In this document: one piece after another, positions 7,771 through 16,566 of the stretch | How the letters are laid out: each line of letters starts with the position of its first letter | Position numbering within the stretch: position 1 is the first letter of the stretch | Source of the DNA: Ancylobacter sp. SL191 | GTDB taxonomy: Bacteria > Pseudomonadota > Alphaproteobacteria > Rhizobiales > Xanthobacteraceae | Direction: 5' to 3' | Assembly: GCF_026625645.1 (NCBI RefSeq) | Contig: NZ_CP113056.1 | Location: forward strand, 434,001-498,000 | Length of the DNA stretch: 64,000 bases | Notes under the pieces: generated by a model | Databases searched by the model: none | What the model saw: only the letters and a program-made list of their open reading frames with translations | What the model was told of the DNA's origin: nothing | Translations under genes and position numbers: made by a program

Positions 7771-8825
7771 ACGAGCGCGGACAGGATTGGGGCGAACCGG
7801 GCCGCGACCTTCGCGAAACCCGCATCGGTGGGGTGGAGCTCATCCGCCCAGTCGTCGACGTTGGGCAGGGCGCCTCGAATGTCCGCATGATAGGCATGTC
7901 GGAACACGCCTCCGTCGTTGTTGCCGCCGCAAAGATGCTTCTGCATCTCGTTGAGGCGATCGATCATCCGCGCGACGATCTCCCTCTGCAGCACTGCATC
8001 GGCGATGCCCAGGCGCCCGAGGGGACCCGCCAGCCATTCGTCCCGATTCGCCCAAAGCGGATCCCTGGGATCGTCCTGGGCGAGCGCCGGAATCGCCCGA
8101 TCGTAGCCGTGGCACACGACCGAAATCCTGTCGCCGAACTCACGCCCGACCGTCTCGAAAAGCTGGCGATAGTTGCGCTCGACGGCGGCCAGGCGTTCGT
8201 TGAAGGCGTCCGTGGAGACGTACCAGCTTGCGGGACGACCCGGCTCGAAGCGGCGAACGACCTTCTCGATGACGGACCGACCGTCCGGATCCGAGCCGAC
8301 TATGTCGTTGCCGGCGCCCGAGAACATGAATATCTTCGGCACTGCGTTGCGACGGATCGCCTCCAGGTACTCCCGTTCGGTCGCGAGCATGTTCTGAACC
8401 GTGTCACCGGCGGCGGCGACGGACCAGACGAGATAGCGGTCGTCGACCTGGTCCACGACGTCCGACAGCATGATCGGGAACTCGAACCACGAGTCGCCTT
8501 CCGCCGTCACCAGCGGAAGCTTCTCCCCGAACGCGCGCCGCCTATCGAACCTCAACTGCCGCCTGAGCCGGGAGACGCCATTGGCCCAGTTCATCGCGAA
8601 CGCGCCCTGTACCCGGAACTCGTCGATGGGTTCTAGCACGACCTTGTCGCGATCGATCTGGAGAACCGGTGCGAAAGGTCGGGAACGCCTGCGATCGCCG
8701 ATGAAATAGCGCCGGAGCTCGACGTCGGGGATGGTCGGGTCCGCGAGCTTCTCTTCGAGTTCCCGAAACGTGATCGGGGTCGGCGCCTCGTCGGAAGCGG
8801 ACATCTGCGGGGTTCCCGTCGTCAT
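7767..8825 (-). CDS. SGNH/GDSL-type hydrolase
   Basis: A 352-residue protein with the blocks of the SGNH fold: 'AEGDSWFEFP' with nucleophile S112, a Gly in 'AAAGDT' (block II), 'GAGNDIVG' with N173, and 'DELHPTDAGF' with D328 and H331 completing the Ser-Asp-His set. SGNH enzymes are esterases, and some remove O-acetyl groups from peptidoglycan or other polysaccharides. Here the substrate is unknown. No signal peptide. Its ATG overlaps the stop of the upstream subtilase (ATGA), so the two are translationally coupled and probably function together. A 75-residue N-terminal extension before the catalytic core is unrecognised. Confidence 0.85.
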   Translation of the reverse strand: MTTGTPQMSASDEAPTPITFRELEEKLADPTIPDVELRRYFIGDRRRSRPFAPVLQIDRDKVVLEPIDEFRVQGAFAMNWANGVSRLRRQLRFDRRRAFGEKLPLVTAEGDSWFEFPIMLSDVVDQVDDRYLVWSVAAAGDTVQNMLATEREYLEAIRRNAVPKIFMFSGAGNDIVGSDPDGRSVIEKVVRRFEPGRPASWYVSTDAFNERLAAVERNYRQLFETVGREFGDRISVVCHGYDRAIPALAQDDPRDPLWANRDEWLAGPLGRLGIADAVLQREIVARMIDRLNEMQKHLCGGNNDGGVFRHAYHADIRGALPNVDDWADELHPTDAGFAKVAARFAPILSALV

Positions 8826-11077
8826 GTCGGGGCGAGTTCCGAATCGAGGTCGCCAGTGACGACCAAGGCGAAGTCTTGGGGCTGCTTGAGCAGGTTAGTG
8901 GCAACAATCTGGAAGAGCCAAGTGCCGGGCTTCGGATCGTCGACCCTCACGATCTCCACGTTGTTGTCCACATCCGGAAGCCCGATCGAGTGGCGCATTC
9001 GATCGTTGCCGATGAATTTGCGGCGATCCGGCGACTCGACGAACAGGTTCAGATTATTTTGAAGGCCGCGGCCGGGCGCGTCGGTGTAGGCTAGGCAGAT
9101 GCGCAGTTGGCGCTGGCCAGACTTGACTTCGAGGGCGTAGCGACGCCGCTCGCCTGTCCGTGTGAAGCGACCCTTTCCTTCTCCAAGGGTGTCGACGAAC
9201 GACAGCGCGAATGTCGGGGCGGTCGGGTGGGGGATCGTTGACGGCATATCCACGCAACCGAAGCCCTGGTCGAAGTTGGCAGGATGGAGCACGCCGGGAA
9301 GGTTACTCGCGTTGGCGTCCGCTCCAGACAGGCGCCGGGTCCCATTAACGATCGTTGCGCGCACCAGCGCCGATGAGGAACCGTGCTCGTGAGCCTCCCT
9401 GTAGAACTGGCGCGTTGCCGCTGCACAACCCGCCACCAGCGGTGCGGCCATGCTGGTCCCGCCCATGAATGCGTAGCGAGGGTTCGCCTGGTAGGCTCCC
9501 CAGAATGCGTTCAGAGGAGCCTTAGCCGATCGGCATGACAGAATGTCGGTGCCGGGCGCCACGACATCTGGCTTAATGCGGCGGTCGTCTGAGGGACCGC
9601 GACTTGAGAACGCGGCGAGGCATTCCGGGTTGCCTGAGATGCGTTCCTGCGCGATCGGCGGGTCGGGGAAATCCCGTCCCCATACATTTCCCCAGGTCAT
9701 TGCGCTGTAGCCGCCTGCCGTTCGGTCGCTTCGGCTTGCTCCGACGGTGAGCGCATTCTTGGCGGTTCCAGGCGCTCCGATCGACAACCAGTCGACGAAG
9801 CCGACCTCGGCGTTGAGCCGGCCTGCAGCCTGGCCTTCGTTGCCCGCGGCGAAGACCACGAGCATGTCGGGGCGCTTCGCGGCGAACTCGTCGACCTCGC
9901 TCGAACTGATCGTATACGTCGATGCGGTACTCGCCCCCCAGCTGTTATTGTGGACGCGGGCGCCGAGTTGATAGGCTTCTTCGAACAGGTCAGCGAGGTG
10001 GATTGGCAGGCCGCCCAGGCCGCCCCTAGAGTCGAGCAGGGACTGGAACACGATCTCGGCGCGCGGTGCCGTCCCGCACAGGGCACCACTGGACGCTTGG
10101 CCGTCGCCGGAACAGGAACCCGCGACGTGGGTGCCGTGCCCGTTGGGATCGTCCGCCGTAGACCGACCGCGTGCAATCACGTGCTTTAGGCGCCCGACGA
10201 AGTCCGGGTGCGTATCGTCAATGCCGGTGTCGGCAATGCCCACGATCTCCCCGCTACCGTCGTACGGCATCCGAACCGCGCCGCCCTGACCGGCCAGACC
10301 GATCAGTCGGCGGGCATGGTCATTCCATAGTTTCGGCGGGTGGAATTCCTCCAGCCGAGCCACGCCGACCAGGGCTGCGATCTCGCCCAGCAGCGGGGAG
10401 TTCTCAAGCGCGTAGAAGCGGATCTTCCGCTCTGCTGAACCGGCGATAGCAACCTTATGCTCATCCAGCCAATCGATCACCTCCGGAACATCGTCGGTTC
10501 GGTGCAGGAGCAAGTCGAAGGTGAGCATGCGCACCTCCGACGGCATAAACGGGGGCGGCGGTGCCAGCATGTCCGCCTGGGTGTCCTTGGTCGGGACCGT
10601 CTGCATGCCGTCGTACATAATCGCTTGGGCGACGAACGGCAGCGATCGAACGGACTTTACCTGCTCCGGCTGGAGCCGCGCCGTGTAGAAGCCGTTGCCT
10701 TGCGCCTCCAACAGTTCGACCTCGATCCCACCGAGCTGCTGCCGGTATTCCTCCAGGAATGGTCCGGGGATCTCGATCAGAAAGACATTGGGCTTGGAGA
10801 AATCGATTTCGCGGGATGGCGCGAAGGTGCGGTCCGAGAAGACTGTCGATCGGGGGCGCCCTTGGACGCGGGTCCCGAGGCCAGGGGTCTCCGGTTCACT
10901 ACGCGACTCCGCATCGATGGGCTGGACGATCAACCCCTGCGTCCGTAGCTCGACTATCTGGTTGTCGTCCGCTTCGCCTATAACGAAGCCCTCGGTGACG
11001 ACTGGTCGCGAGAGGATGCGCTCGGCCTCGTTCCGCTCCCCCTCATGCATGAAATGGGCAATGACGCGCTTGCGCAT
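8822..11077 (-). CDS. S8 subtilisin-like serine protease (KP-43-like)
   Basis: A 751-residue subtilase. Residues 1-240 are a novel N-terminal region (possibly a propeptide or targeting domain). The catalytic domain has D283 in 'IADTGIDDTHPDF', H314 in 'NGHGTHVAG', the oxyanion Asn in 'FAAGNEG', and S542 in 'GGTSMAAPLVAG'. A C-terminal beta-rich domain of about 130 residues resembles the P-domain-like jelly roll of KP-43 proteases. All catalytic residues are present. There is no Sec signal peptide (start MRKRVIAHFMHEGERNEAE), which is unusual for this class. The protein is either cytosolic, released by lysis, or exported by a non-Sec route. Coupled to the SGNH gene and 44 bases after the amidase gene. 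Confidence 0.9.
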   Translation of the reverse strand: MRKRVIAHFMHEGERNEAERILSRPVVTEGFVIGEADDNQIVELRTQGLIVQPIDAESRSEPETPGLGTRVQGRPRSTVFSDRTFAPSREIDFSKPNVFLIEIPGPFLEEYRQQLGGIEVELLEAQGNGFYTARLQPEQVKSVRSLPFVAQAIMYDGMQTVPTKDTQADMLAPPPPFMPSEVRMLTFDLLLHRTDDVPEVIDWLDEHKVAIAGSAERKIRFYALENSPLLGEIAALVGVARLEEFHPPKLWNDHARRLIGLAGQGGAVRMPYDGSGEIVGIADTGIDDTHPDFVGRLKHVIARGRSTADDPNGHGTHVAGSCSGDGQASSGALCGTAPRAEIVFQSLLDSRGGLGGLPIHLADLFEEAYQLGARVHNNSWGASTASTYTISSSEVDEFAAKRPDMLVVFAAGNEGQAAGRLNAEVGFVDWLSIGAPGTAKNALTVGASRSDRTAGGYSAMTWGNVWGRDFPDPPIAQERISGNPECLAAFSSRGPSDDRRIKPDVVAPGTDILSCRSAKAPLNAFWGAYQANPRYAFMGGTSMAAPLVAGCAAATRQFYREAHEHGSSSALVRATIVNGTRRLSGADANASNLPGVLHPANFDQGFGCVDMPSTIPHPTAPTFALSFVDTLGEGKGRFTRTGERRRYALEVKSGQRQLRICLAYTDAPGRGLQNNLNLFVESPDRRKFIGNDRMRHSIGLPDVDNNVEIVRVDDPKPGTWLFQIVATNLLKQPQDFALVVTGDLDSELAPT

Positions 11078-11121
11078 GGCTCAAACTCCAGTACCGGACC
11101 GGCGTTGGCGGTTTTCCGATG

Positions 11122-11811
11122 TCAACCCACGGGGACGGCAACGAATCGCTGGAATGCCGCGACGACCGCTTGCGCCAGGGCATCCTTGCGTTCGGCCCCG
11201 CGCTCGGCGTCCGCACGGTTGTCGCCGAAGAAGGGCTCGATCAGGACGCCGGGCATCCTCGGCGCGTTGACGCTCTCCCCGCCGCGTTCGCCGGGGCGCC
11301 TGAGCAGGATGCCCCGGTCACGCAAGCCAAGCGCATCCAGCATGGAGCGCTGCATGACGCGCGCAAAGGCCTCCGCCCGGGGGACCAGCCCATAAAGCGT
11401 TTCCGTGCCGTGACCGGCTCCGCCGGACGCGTTGAAGTGAAGTTCGCAGACGGCGTCGGCGCGCCAGTCGTTCACCTGCGCATAGGCGCCCGCGATGCCG
11501 ATGCCGTCCCGGAAGAACGTGCGGCTCGCGATGCCCGAGGCCTGGCAGATGGCCGCGATCCGCTGGGCGAGGTCCTTGTTCCAAGGATACTCCGACATGT
11601 TGATCGGAGGTCCCGCGACCGCACCCGCCGCGATCCGCGTGTGGCCGACGACAATAGCAAGCCGAGGCCCCGTCGCCAGGGGAGACATTTCCGGATCGGA
11701 ATGCGGCAAAGCCTCTCTTGGACTGGCGCGGTCGATCGCGTCGTCCGCCTCTTCCTGATGCGCCCGCAGCGCCTCGAAAGCCTCAAGTCGTTGCTCGTCC
11801 CCTTCGCTCAT
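11122..11811 (-). CDS. N-acetylmuramoyl-L-alanine amidase (Amidase_3)
   Basis: Starts at ATG 11811 behind GGGAGGGG; an ATG 9 codons upstream has no such site. The product is 229 residues. After about 40 helical residues comes a zinc amidase core: 'IVVGHTRIAAG' (first His), 'MSEYPWNKDLA' (Glu), 'CELHFNASGG' (second His) and 'GVLIEPFFGDN' (catalytic Glu). These match the AmiC-type Amidase_3 fold, which cuts the amide bond between MurNAc and the stem peptide. No signal peptide is visible, so access to the wall requires another route. It lies between the multidomain lysin and the subtilase on the same strand; a strong hairpin separates it from the lysin gene, so it may start a new transcript. Confidence 0.85.
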   Translation of the reverse strand: MSEGDEQRLEAFEALRAHQEEADDAIDRASPREALPHSDPEMSPLATGPRLAIVVGHTRIAAGAVAGPPINMSEYPWNKDLAQRIAAICQASGIASRTFFRDGIGIAGAYAQVNDWRADAVCELHFNASGGAGHGTETLYGLVPRAEAFARVMQRSMLDALGLRDRGILLRRPGERGGESVNAPRMPGVLIEPFFGDNRADAERGAERKDALAQAVVAAFQRFVAVPVG

Positions 11812-11868
11812 ACGCCCCTCCCGGATTGAGTGAAACACGGTTGCTTCGCGACTTCTCGCCGATTTCGA

Positions 11869-12225
11869 TCATTCCTTGTGATTCAGTTCAGTCAAGTTAA
11901 GCGGGGCTTCATACCGTGTCTCGACCGCAATCTTATTTTGCCGAACAAGCAACGGCGTCCTGAGTGTTAGGACGATCCGTAACTGGTCTGGCCCTCGCCT
12001 CAGTAAAGCGCGAAACGACGCAATCTGCACGCGAAATTTCCAGCTGACGTTGGGCGATCGAGAGCCGGCGTGCGCAGGCAGCACGAGGTGCTGCCTGCGG
12101 CCGGTTCGGCTTGCCCTGCGGAGCGCGCTGTCAGGACCAATGCTGTATCCTGAGCAGCGCCTCGGGGCGACGCACCTTGATGTTGCGCGCGGGCGCCGAG
12201 ATTGAAGAAATGGTAAGCCGCGCAT
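11869..12225 (-). other. Low-confidence frame in the 470-base gap between lysin and amidase genes
   Basis: The gap 11812-12309 holds a minus-strand frame of 118 codons. Its last 55 residues look protein-like (basic-hydrophobic alternation ending in TELNHKE), but its first half is Arg/Ser-rich and crosses the hairpin at 12072-12098. A plus-strand frame at 12111-12389 is likewise weak. I see no clear promoter. If coding, the minus frame would be a small member of the lysin/amidase operon. Confidence 0.2.
12072..12098. terminator. Strong hairpin downstream of the multidomain lysin gene
   Basis: A 12-base perfect stem (CGCAGGCAGCAC / GTGCTGCCTGCG) with a 3-base loop GAG. There is no T-run on either side, so it is either a Rho-independent-like terminator lacking the tract or an mRNA-stabilising stem. 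It lies between the lysin gene and the amidase gene. Confidence 0.45.
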
Positions 12226-12309
12226 GCGCGGACGCGCGCCGCTACCGGGACGGATCGCTTATCTCAGCAATGTCGGGCCTCGAGTTGGCGAAGACGCGGC
12301 GCCCCTACC

Positions 12310-15201
12310 TCAGACGACCCCCATCTCGATCAGCAGGGCGCAGGCGTCGCCATACCATTTGGCCGCCCGGTCGAGATGGTCGCCGGTGACCTTCAGCCCC
12401 CAGGGATTTGCGTCGGTCGAGCGTAGGCCCCCGGAGTTGTAGGCGGCGGCGACGAGGATCGGGTCGAAACCCGTCTTCCTCAGCCTCACGCGGATCTCGG
12501 CCGCGCCGATGTCGATGTTGGCGGGATACCCATAGAGCGGGTTGGCGGCCGGCGGGGGCATCGGCCGATCGCGATAATGCGGGGCCACGACGAACGGATC
12601 GTAGGCCAATCCGAACCTGGTCCCATGATCCCTGATGACCCATCGCGCGGTTGTGGCCAGCGTCTGCATGGGTCCGGCAGAGTAGTCCCCGTCGTCGGGC
12701 GGGTTCACGTCCCGGTTCTCGACGTGCGGTTCCCAGCGAAAGCTCCTCGGTCCGGTGAAGCCGTGCCTTGCGTGGACGTGGCTCTCCGTGGCGATCGTCG
12801 TCAGCACGAGGGCAGGTGGCAGCCCATGCTTGGCGCTCGCGTCGAGCACCTCGCGGCCCATCAGGTCCATGATCGATCGCATCGTCCTGAGGCTTTCCTC
12901 CCAGCGCGGCCGGGAGACGACGCCGGCGTCGCGGATCGCGATGCCGCGGGCGTCGAAGAGCCATTCCCTGCGTCCTCCCTCGAAGCGATGCCATTCGCTC
13001 GGCTCGATCTCGACGAAGGCCTCGGGCTGAAGCGCATCGCCGGCCCGCGCGGCGGTCGCGAGGGGGGACTGGGGGTAGTCGGCCGCGACGGCGACCCGTT
13101 CGTGGTCAAGACGGATCGCCGTCGCGGCCAGGTCGAGCAGCAATTGCGACGGGTTTCGAAGCGGCGCCGGTCTCGGATCGGCCTTCATCCAGCGCTTGTT
13201 CGCCGTCACGCCCGTCGCGTAGGCCTCGAAGTGCAGCATGTCGAGGCGGCCCACGAGCCCGATCTGCTGGCCGGCCCTCACGTTCGAGCCCAAGGCCAGT
13301 CCGAGTGTCCTGAGCGAATGGGGCTCCACCTCGCCGTAGTTCGCGACATAGCCTTCATGGGCAACGAGCAGCGCGTTGGTGCCCTCGTAGAAATCGTAGA
13401 AATTGACGATCCTGCCCTCCTCGATCGCAACGACGGGGTCGCCTTGCGAGCAGAAGAGATCGAGGCCGACGTGATACCGGCCACCGGCGCGATCAGCCAG
13501 GAAGCGGCGTCCGCTCCTCGCCCCGGAAACGCCGCCGTTCGCCAGCAGCGTGTTCACCTCCATCGCCTGCGGGTGACGCGTGATCAGCGGCCAGTATCTC
13601 GTCAAGGCGGCGGAGCGGGCGAACAGGACAGGGTCCGCCTCGGGGATCGGCCGCGCCTGCGCGGTCGCGGCCGCCTCCAGGGCGTGCGCCTCGAAGTGGC
13701 GATCTATTTCGAGCATGACGTCGTCGCGCGCCGCGGCTGCGATCCCCGAACCTGCGGAGGCGCTTGCCCGGGCGGGGCGGGCGGGCACGGCCATGCGCCT
13801 GCGGTGGGCGGCCACGAGTTCCGTGAACTCCCTCCAGCGGTCGGAGCCCGAACGGAGGACGCGGGGACAGTTCTTTCCCGTCCAGTCGAAATGCTGCTTC
13901 AGCCCGGCCGGCACGGCGATCCCGAGCTGGGTCGTCAGCTCCGCGCAGAGCTGGGCCGCCCGATCGTAGGCGAGCGCCTCGACCATATCCGGGTTCATGC
14001 AGATCTCGATGGCGACGCTGGAGGCGTTGGCCGGACCGGCGTGGTAGCCCATCTCGTTGACGGGAAGGTGCTGGTAGATCGACTGGTCGTCGACGGTGAA
14101 ATGCCAGGATACCTGCCGACGGACCGCATCTGCGCCGCGTATGTAGCGGTTATGGGCCTTGGCGCCTGCGCCCGGTGACGTGTTGTCGGTGTTGTGGATC
14201 GTGATGCTCGTCGCGCGGATGCGCGTACCGGGTCGCGTCGGGAAACCCACCGGGAGGAAATCCTGGATAACGGCCGGCCCGGTGGCGAGCGGCTCGGCGC
14301 GAACGTCCCGATCGGCGGCCATTGCCTCGAAAGCGAGCGCCGGGCCGCGGCGACGCTTCGCGCTGGCTCGCTTGCCGCGCGGAGCCTCCCCGTCACCGGA
14401 CGTGGCCCCGTCGAAGCGACGCTGGTCGGGCAGGGGCAACTCGGCGTCGCCGTCGCGGCCTCGCTCGCCGGACGTGCGCACCTGCGCGTCGGCAAGTCCG
14501 ACCCGCGCCGGCCACCGGGTCGGATGCAGCATGTATCCGCAGCAAAGCAGCGATTGCCTCGAACTCCGGATGACGCCGCGATCCGTCCGGCGCCCGCCGT
14601 CGAGCCTCGCGGGACCCTTCCCCGCGAAGAAGGCCCAGCGATAGCCGAGGCCCGCATCCGGCGAGTTCCGGCCCTGGGCGGAGAAGTACTTGAAGCCGAC
14701 CACCTTGGGGGAGAACGACGACAGGTCGTCCCCCTTCTCGTCCAGGTAGGAGAGGAAGACGCAGGCGTGCCCGCTGCCCGATTCCCGATTGAAGTTCATG
14801 AAGTCGCCGGGACGGAGGTCCGCGAACGGCACGACGCGCCCGATCCCGAAACGCTCCAGAGCGTGCGCCGTGCCGTTCGACCCGGTTCCGGCATACATGA
14901 AGACGTGGGCGCGGATGGAGGTAGGCGTCCCGCTCCGCCAGGAGGCGGCCGGCAGCTTCGTGAACGGGGCCTTGTCCCGGCTGGTACCGTACCAGCCCTG
15001 CATGGCCTCGACGATCACCTCCATCGCGGCGGCGACGCACATGGTCAGCGGAACGTGGTTCGCCGGGATCACCTCTCCGTCGCCGTAGACGAGGTCGTGG
15101 GTGAAATAGCTGCCGATGTCATACCCGCGCCCTCCATGGTCCCGGAAAAGCCGGTCGCCCGCGGCGAGGATGTCGTCGTTGAAGCCATCGCTGCGGATCA
15201 T
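12310..15201 (-). CDS. Four-domain peptidoglycan hydrolase (CHAP/NlpC-like, Amidase_2, M23, SLT)
   Basis: A 963-residue protein. (1) Residues 1-200 resemble a CHAP/NlpC cysteine hydrolase: C55 in 'PLTMCVAAAM', H145 in 'SGSGHACVFL' after 'LRPGDFMNF'. (2) Residues 310-465 are Amidase_2: H336 (TIHNTDN), E399, H437 and C445 (HFDWTGKNCP), all present. (3) Residues 555-690 are an M23 (LytM) domain: H577-x3-D581, but the H-x-H motif reads M655-L-H657, so a catalytic His is missing. (4) Residues 775-960 are a lytic-transglycosylase SLT domain: E806 (IATES), 'SAGPMQT', 'AAAYNSGG'. Together these could cut stem peptide, amide and glycan bonds. No signal peptide or membrane segment. Linkers are Ala/Arg/Gly-rich. 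Separated by 32 bases from the exported protein gene upstream. Confidence 0.85.
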   Translation of the reverse strand: MIRSDGFNDDILAAGDRLFRDHGGRGYDIGSYFTHDLVYGDGEVIPANHVPLTMCVAAAMEVIVEAMQGWYGTSRDKAPFTKLPAASWRSGTPTSIRAHVFMYAGTGSNGTAHALERFGIGRVVPFADLRPGDFMNFNRESGSGHACVFLSYLDEKGDDLSSFSPKVVGFKYFSAQGRNSPDAGLGYRWAFFAGKGPARLDGGRRTDRGVIRSSRQSLLCCGYMLHPTRWPARVGLADAQVRTSGERGRDGDAELPLPDQRRFDGATSGDGEAPRGKRASAKRRRGPALAFEAMAADRDVRAEPLATGPAVIQDFLPVGFPTRPGTRIRATSITIHNTDNTSPGAGAKAHNRYIRGADAVRRQVSWHFTVDDQSIYQHLPVNEMGYHAGPANASSVAIEICMNPDMVEALAYDRAAQLCAELTTQLGIAVPAGLKQHFDWTGKNCPRVLRSGSDRWREFTELVAAHRRRMAVPARPARASASAGSGIAAAARDDVMLEIDRHFEAHALEAAATAQARPIPEADPVLFARSAALTRYWPLITRHPQAMEVNTLLANGGVSGARSGRRFLADRAGGRYHVGLDLFCSQGDPVVAIEEGRIVNFYDFYEGTNALLVAHEGYVANYGEVEPHSLRTLGLALGSNVRAGQQIGLVGRLDMLHFEAYATGVTANKRWMKADPRPAPLRNPSQLLLDLAATAIRLDHERVAVAADYPQSPLATAARAGDALQPEAFVEIEPSEWHRFEGGRREWLFDARGIAIRDAGVVSRPRWEESLRTMRSIMDLMGREVLDASAKHGLPPALVLTTIATESHVHARHGFTGPRSFRWEPHVENRDVNPPDDGDYSAGPMQTLATTARWVIRDHGTRFGLAYDPFVVAPHYRDRPMPPPAANPLYGYPANIDIGAAEIRVRLRKTGFDPILVAAAYNSGGLRSTDANPWGLKVTGDHLDRAAKWYGDACALLIEMGVV

Positions 15202-15233
15202 GGAAATCTGCCCCCGGACGCGTCGACGCGCCT

Positions 15234-15980
15234 TCAGTTGAACCTGCCTCGTTCCTTGTCGGCAATGGCGGCGCCAGAGATCAGCCGATTGCGCTCGTTG
15301 CCCCAGGCCTGGATCATCTCCGTCCGAACCGCGTCCAGGAACGCCAGCCCCTGAAGGTCTCGCAACGCCGGCGCACCGGGAGCCTTCGCGAGTTCCTCGC
15401 GCGTTGTCGAGGCGATCCGGGCATACGTGAAGGCCCGGGTCGCGGCGTCGCTCTCAGCGCCCGGTGGCCCGCAAACGCCCCCGATGGGAGCGCGCGAGCT
15501 GACGGTGGCCGTGCGGATCGTGACCCCGTCCCGGAAAAGGAAGCAGTAGGGCTCCTGCGAGCTCCCGCCCAGGACGCTCTTGGGCTCGATGACGAAACCG
15601 GAGACGGCGAACTGGGCGTTTGAGGCTCTCCAGATCCTCGCCTCGACGTGACGAGCGCACGCGACCATCGAGGAGGCACGGGCATCCCTGCAGGCCGTGA
15701 CCGTCCAACGCGCGAGGCGGGCGGCGTCCGGCAGAAGCAGCGTGACGGCCGCCGACGCGCCGAGCTCGGTGTATCGACACCTGAGCGTATCGATACCGGT
15801 CCAGTTCGCCAGTGTCACGGGCGCACAGTCCCCTCTCATGTACTGGCCGCTCGCGAGGCGGGTGGCGAACCTCGCCTGGGTTTGCGCCAGCAGGGACGCG
15901 TCCGTCTGCGCAGCGGCGGCGGTGGTCAGGGCCAGCATGAGCGGCACGCCCATCAACCACCACTGCCTTGGCCGACGCAT
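15234..15980 (-). CDS. Exported hypothetical protein at head of lysin operon
   Basis: I place the start at ATG 15980, which follows GGAG at proper spacing; the frame extends 15 codons further but without a site. The product is 248 residues with a signal peptide (RRPRQWW..., hydrophobic to about residue 25, cut near AAAAQ). The mature part contains at least seven cysteines, suggesting disulphides and a periplasmic or extracellular location. No family recognised. It is the first gene of the minus-strand arsenal and ends 32 bases before the multidomain lysin, so it is a candidate chaperone, immunity protein or delivery factor for that enzyme. None of these is demonstrated. It is the only member of the core cluster with a clear Sec signal. 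Confidence 0.65.
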   Translation of the reverse strand: MRRPRQWWLMGVPLMLALTTAAAAQTDASLLAQTQARFATRLASGQYMRGDCAPVTLANWTGIDTLRCRYTELGASAAVTLLLPDAARLARWTVTACRDARASSMVACARHVEARIWRASNAQFAVSGFVIEPKSVLGGSSQEPYCFLFRDGVTIRTATVSSRAPIGGVCGPPGAESDAATRAFTYARIASTTREELAKAPGAPALRDLQGLAFLDAVRTEMIQAWGNERNRLISGAAIADKERGRFN

Positions 15981-16025
15981 GGGTAACTCCAAGTTGTAGC
16001 GGAAGTCGCAGGTGCAGGCTCTCAC

Positions 16026-16560
16026 AGCCCACTCGAAATATCAACAAGTCGAATCGGGGCGCAGAAGTGCGCGTGCGCGTTCGGAACTTTGGCGTCTACG
16101 CCAACGGTAAATGTTCCGGCCAGTCTAACGCAGAGGCAATAACACAACCTCATCGTTCGGGTGCTTGAGGATGGGCGCCGGCGGCGGCGTGTGCTGCCGG
16201 CTGCGGAGCGCGGGAACGCGGGAACGCGGGAACGCGGGAACGCGGAGTCAACCAACGCTGAGGGAAGCGGCCACAGGAAAAGAACTGCACCTTCCAAAAT
16301 GGATAGGGCATTGGCGTTATTAGTACATATAAATAATCATTAAATATAATTGAATGTTCCGGTAACAACGTATTATCGCTTTTTCTTGATCAATTTTATA
16401 TCAAATTTCTAATCGTCTCAATATCTATACTTTTTTCTCATTATAGATTTTATAAAAATCGATTATCCATAATTTATTTCACGATTTAAAATATTATATG
16501 ATGACTTAGACGCATAATTAGCTCGCCGCACTCAATCATCTCAAAGGTTGGAGAGGTATT
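16026..16560. other. Divergent intergenic region with extreme AT-rich core
   Basis: No convincing gene. Between about 16310 and 16530 the sequence is almost entirely A/T with many TATA- and AAAATTTT-like tracts, in sharp contrast to both flanks. It separates the minus-strand lysin cluster from the plus-strand protease/nuclease cluster and therefore probably carries the promoters for both. AT tracts of this kind attract nucleoid silencers of the H-NS/MucR type in proteobacteria; that role is inferred. Confidence 0.6.
16210..16245. repeat. Octamer tandem repeat
   Basis: Four tandem copies of GCGGGAAC and half of a fifth, in the intergenic region between the two enzyme clusters. Being 8 bases long, the unit could change copy number by slippage and alter promoter spacing. 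Function unknown. Confidence 0.75.
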
Positions 16561-16566
16561 GTGCGA

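Noticed and set aside
12577..14178. Plus-strand frame of 533 codons opposite the multidomain lysin
   Set aside because: It is antisense to a gene with four sets of catalytic motifs; its product is Arg/Gly/Asp-rich low-sense sequence typical of GC-rich shadows.
16210..16245. CRISPR-like repeat
   Set aside because: Unit is only 8 bases with no spacers; a simple tandem repeat.
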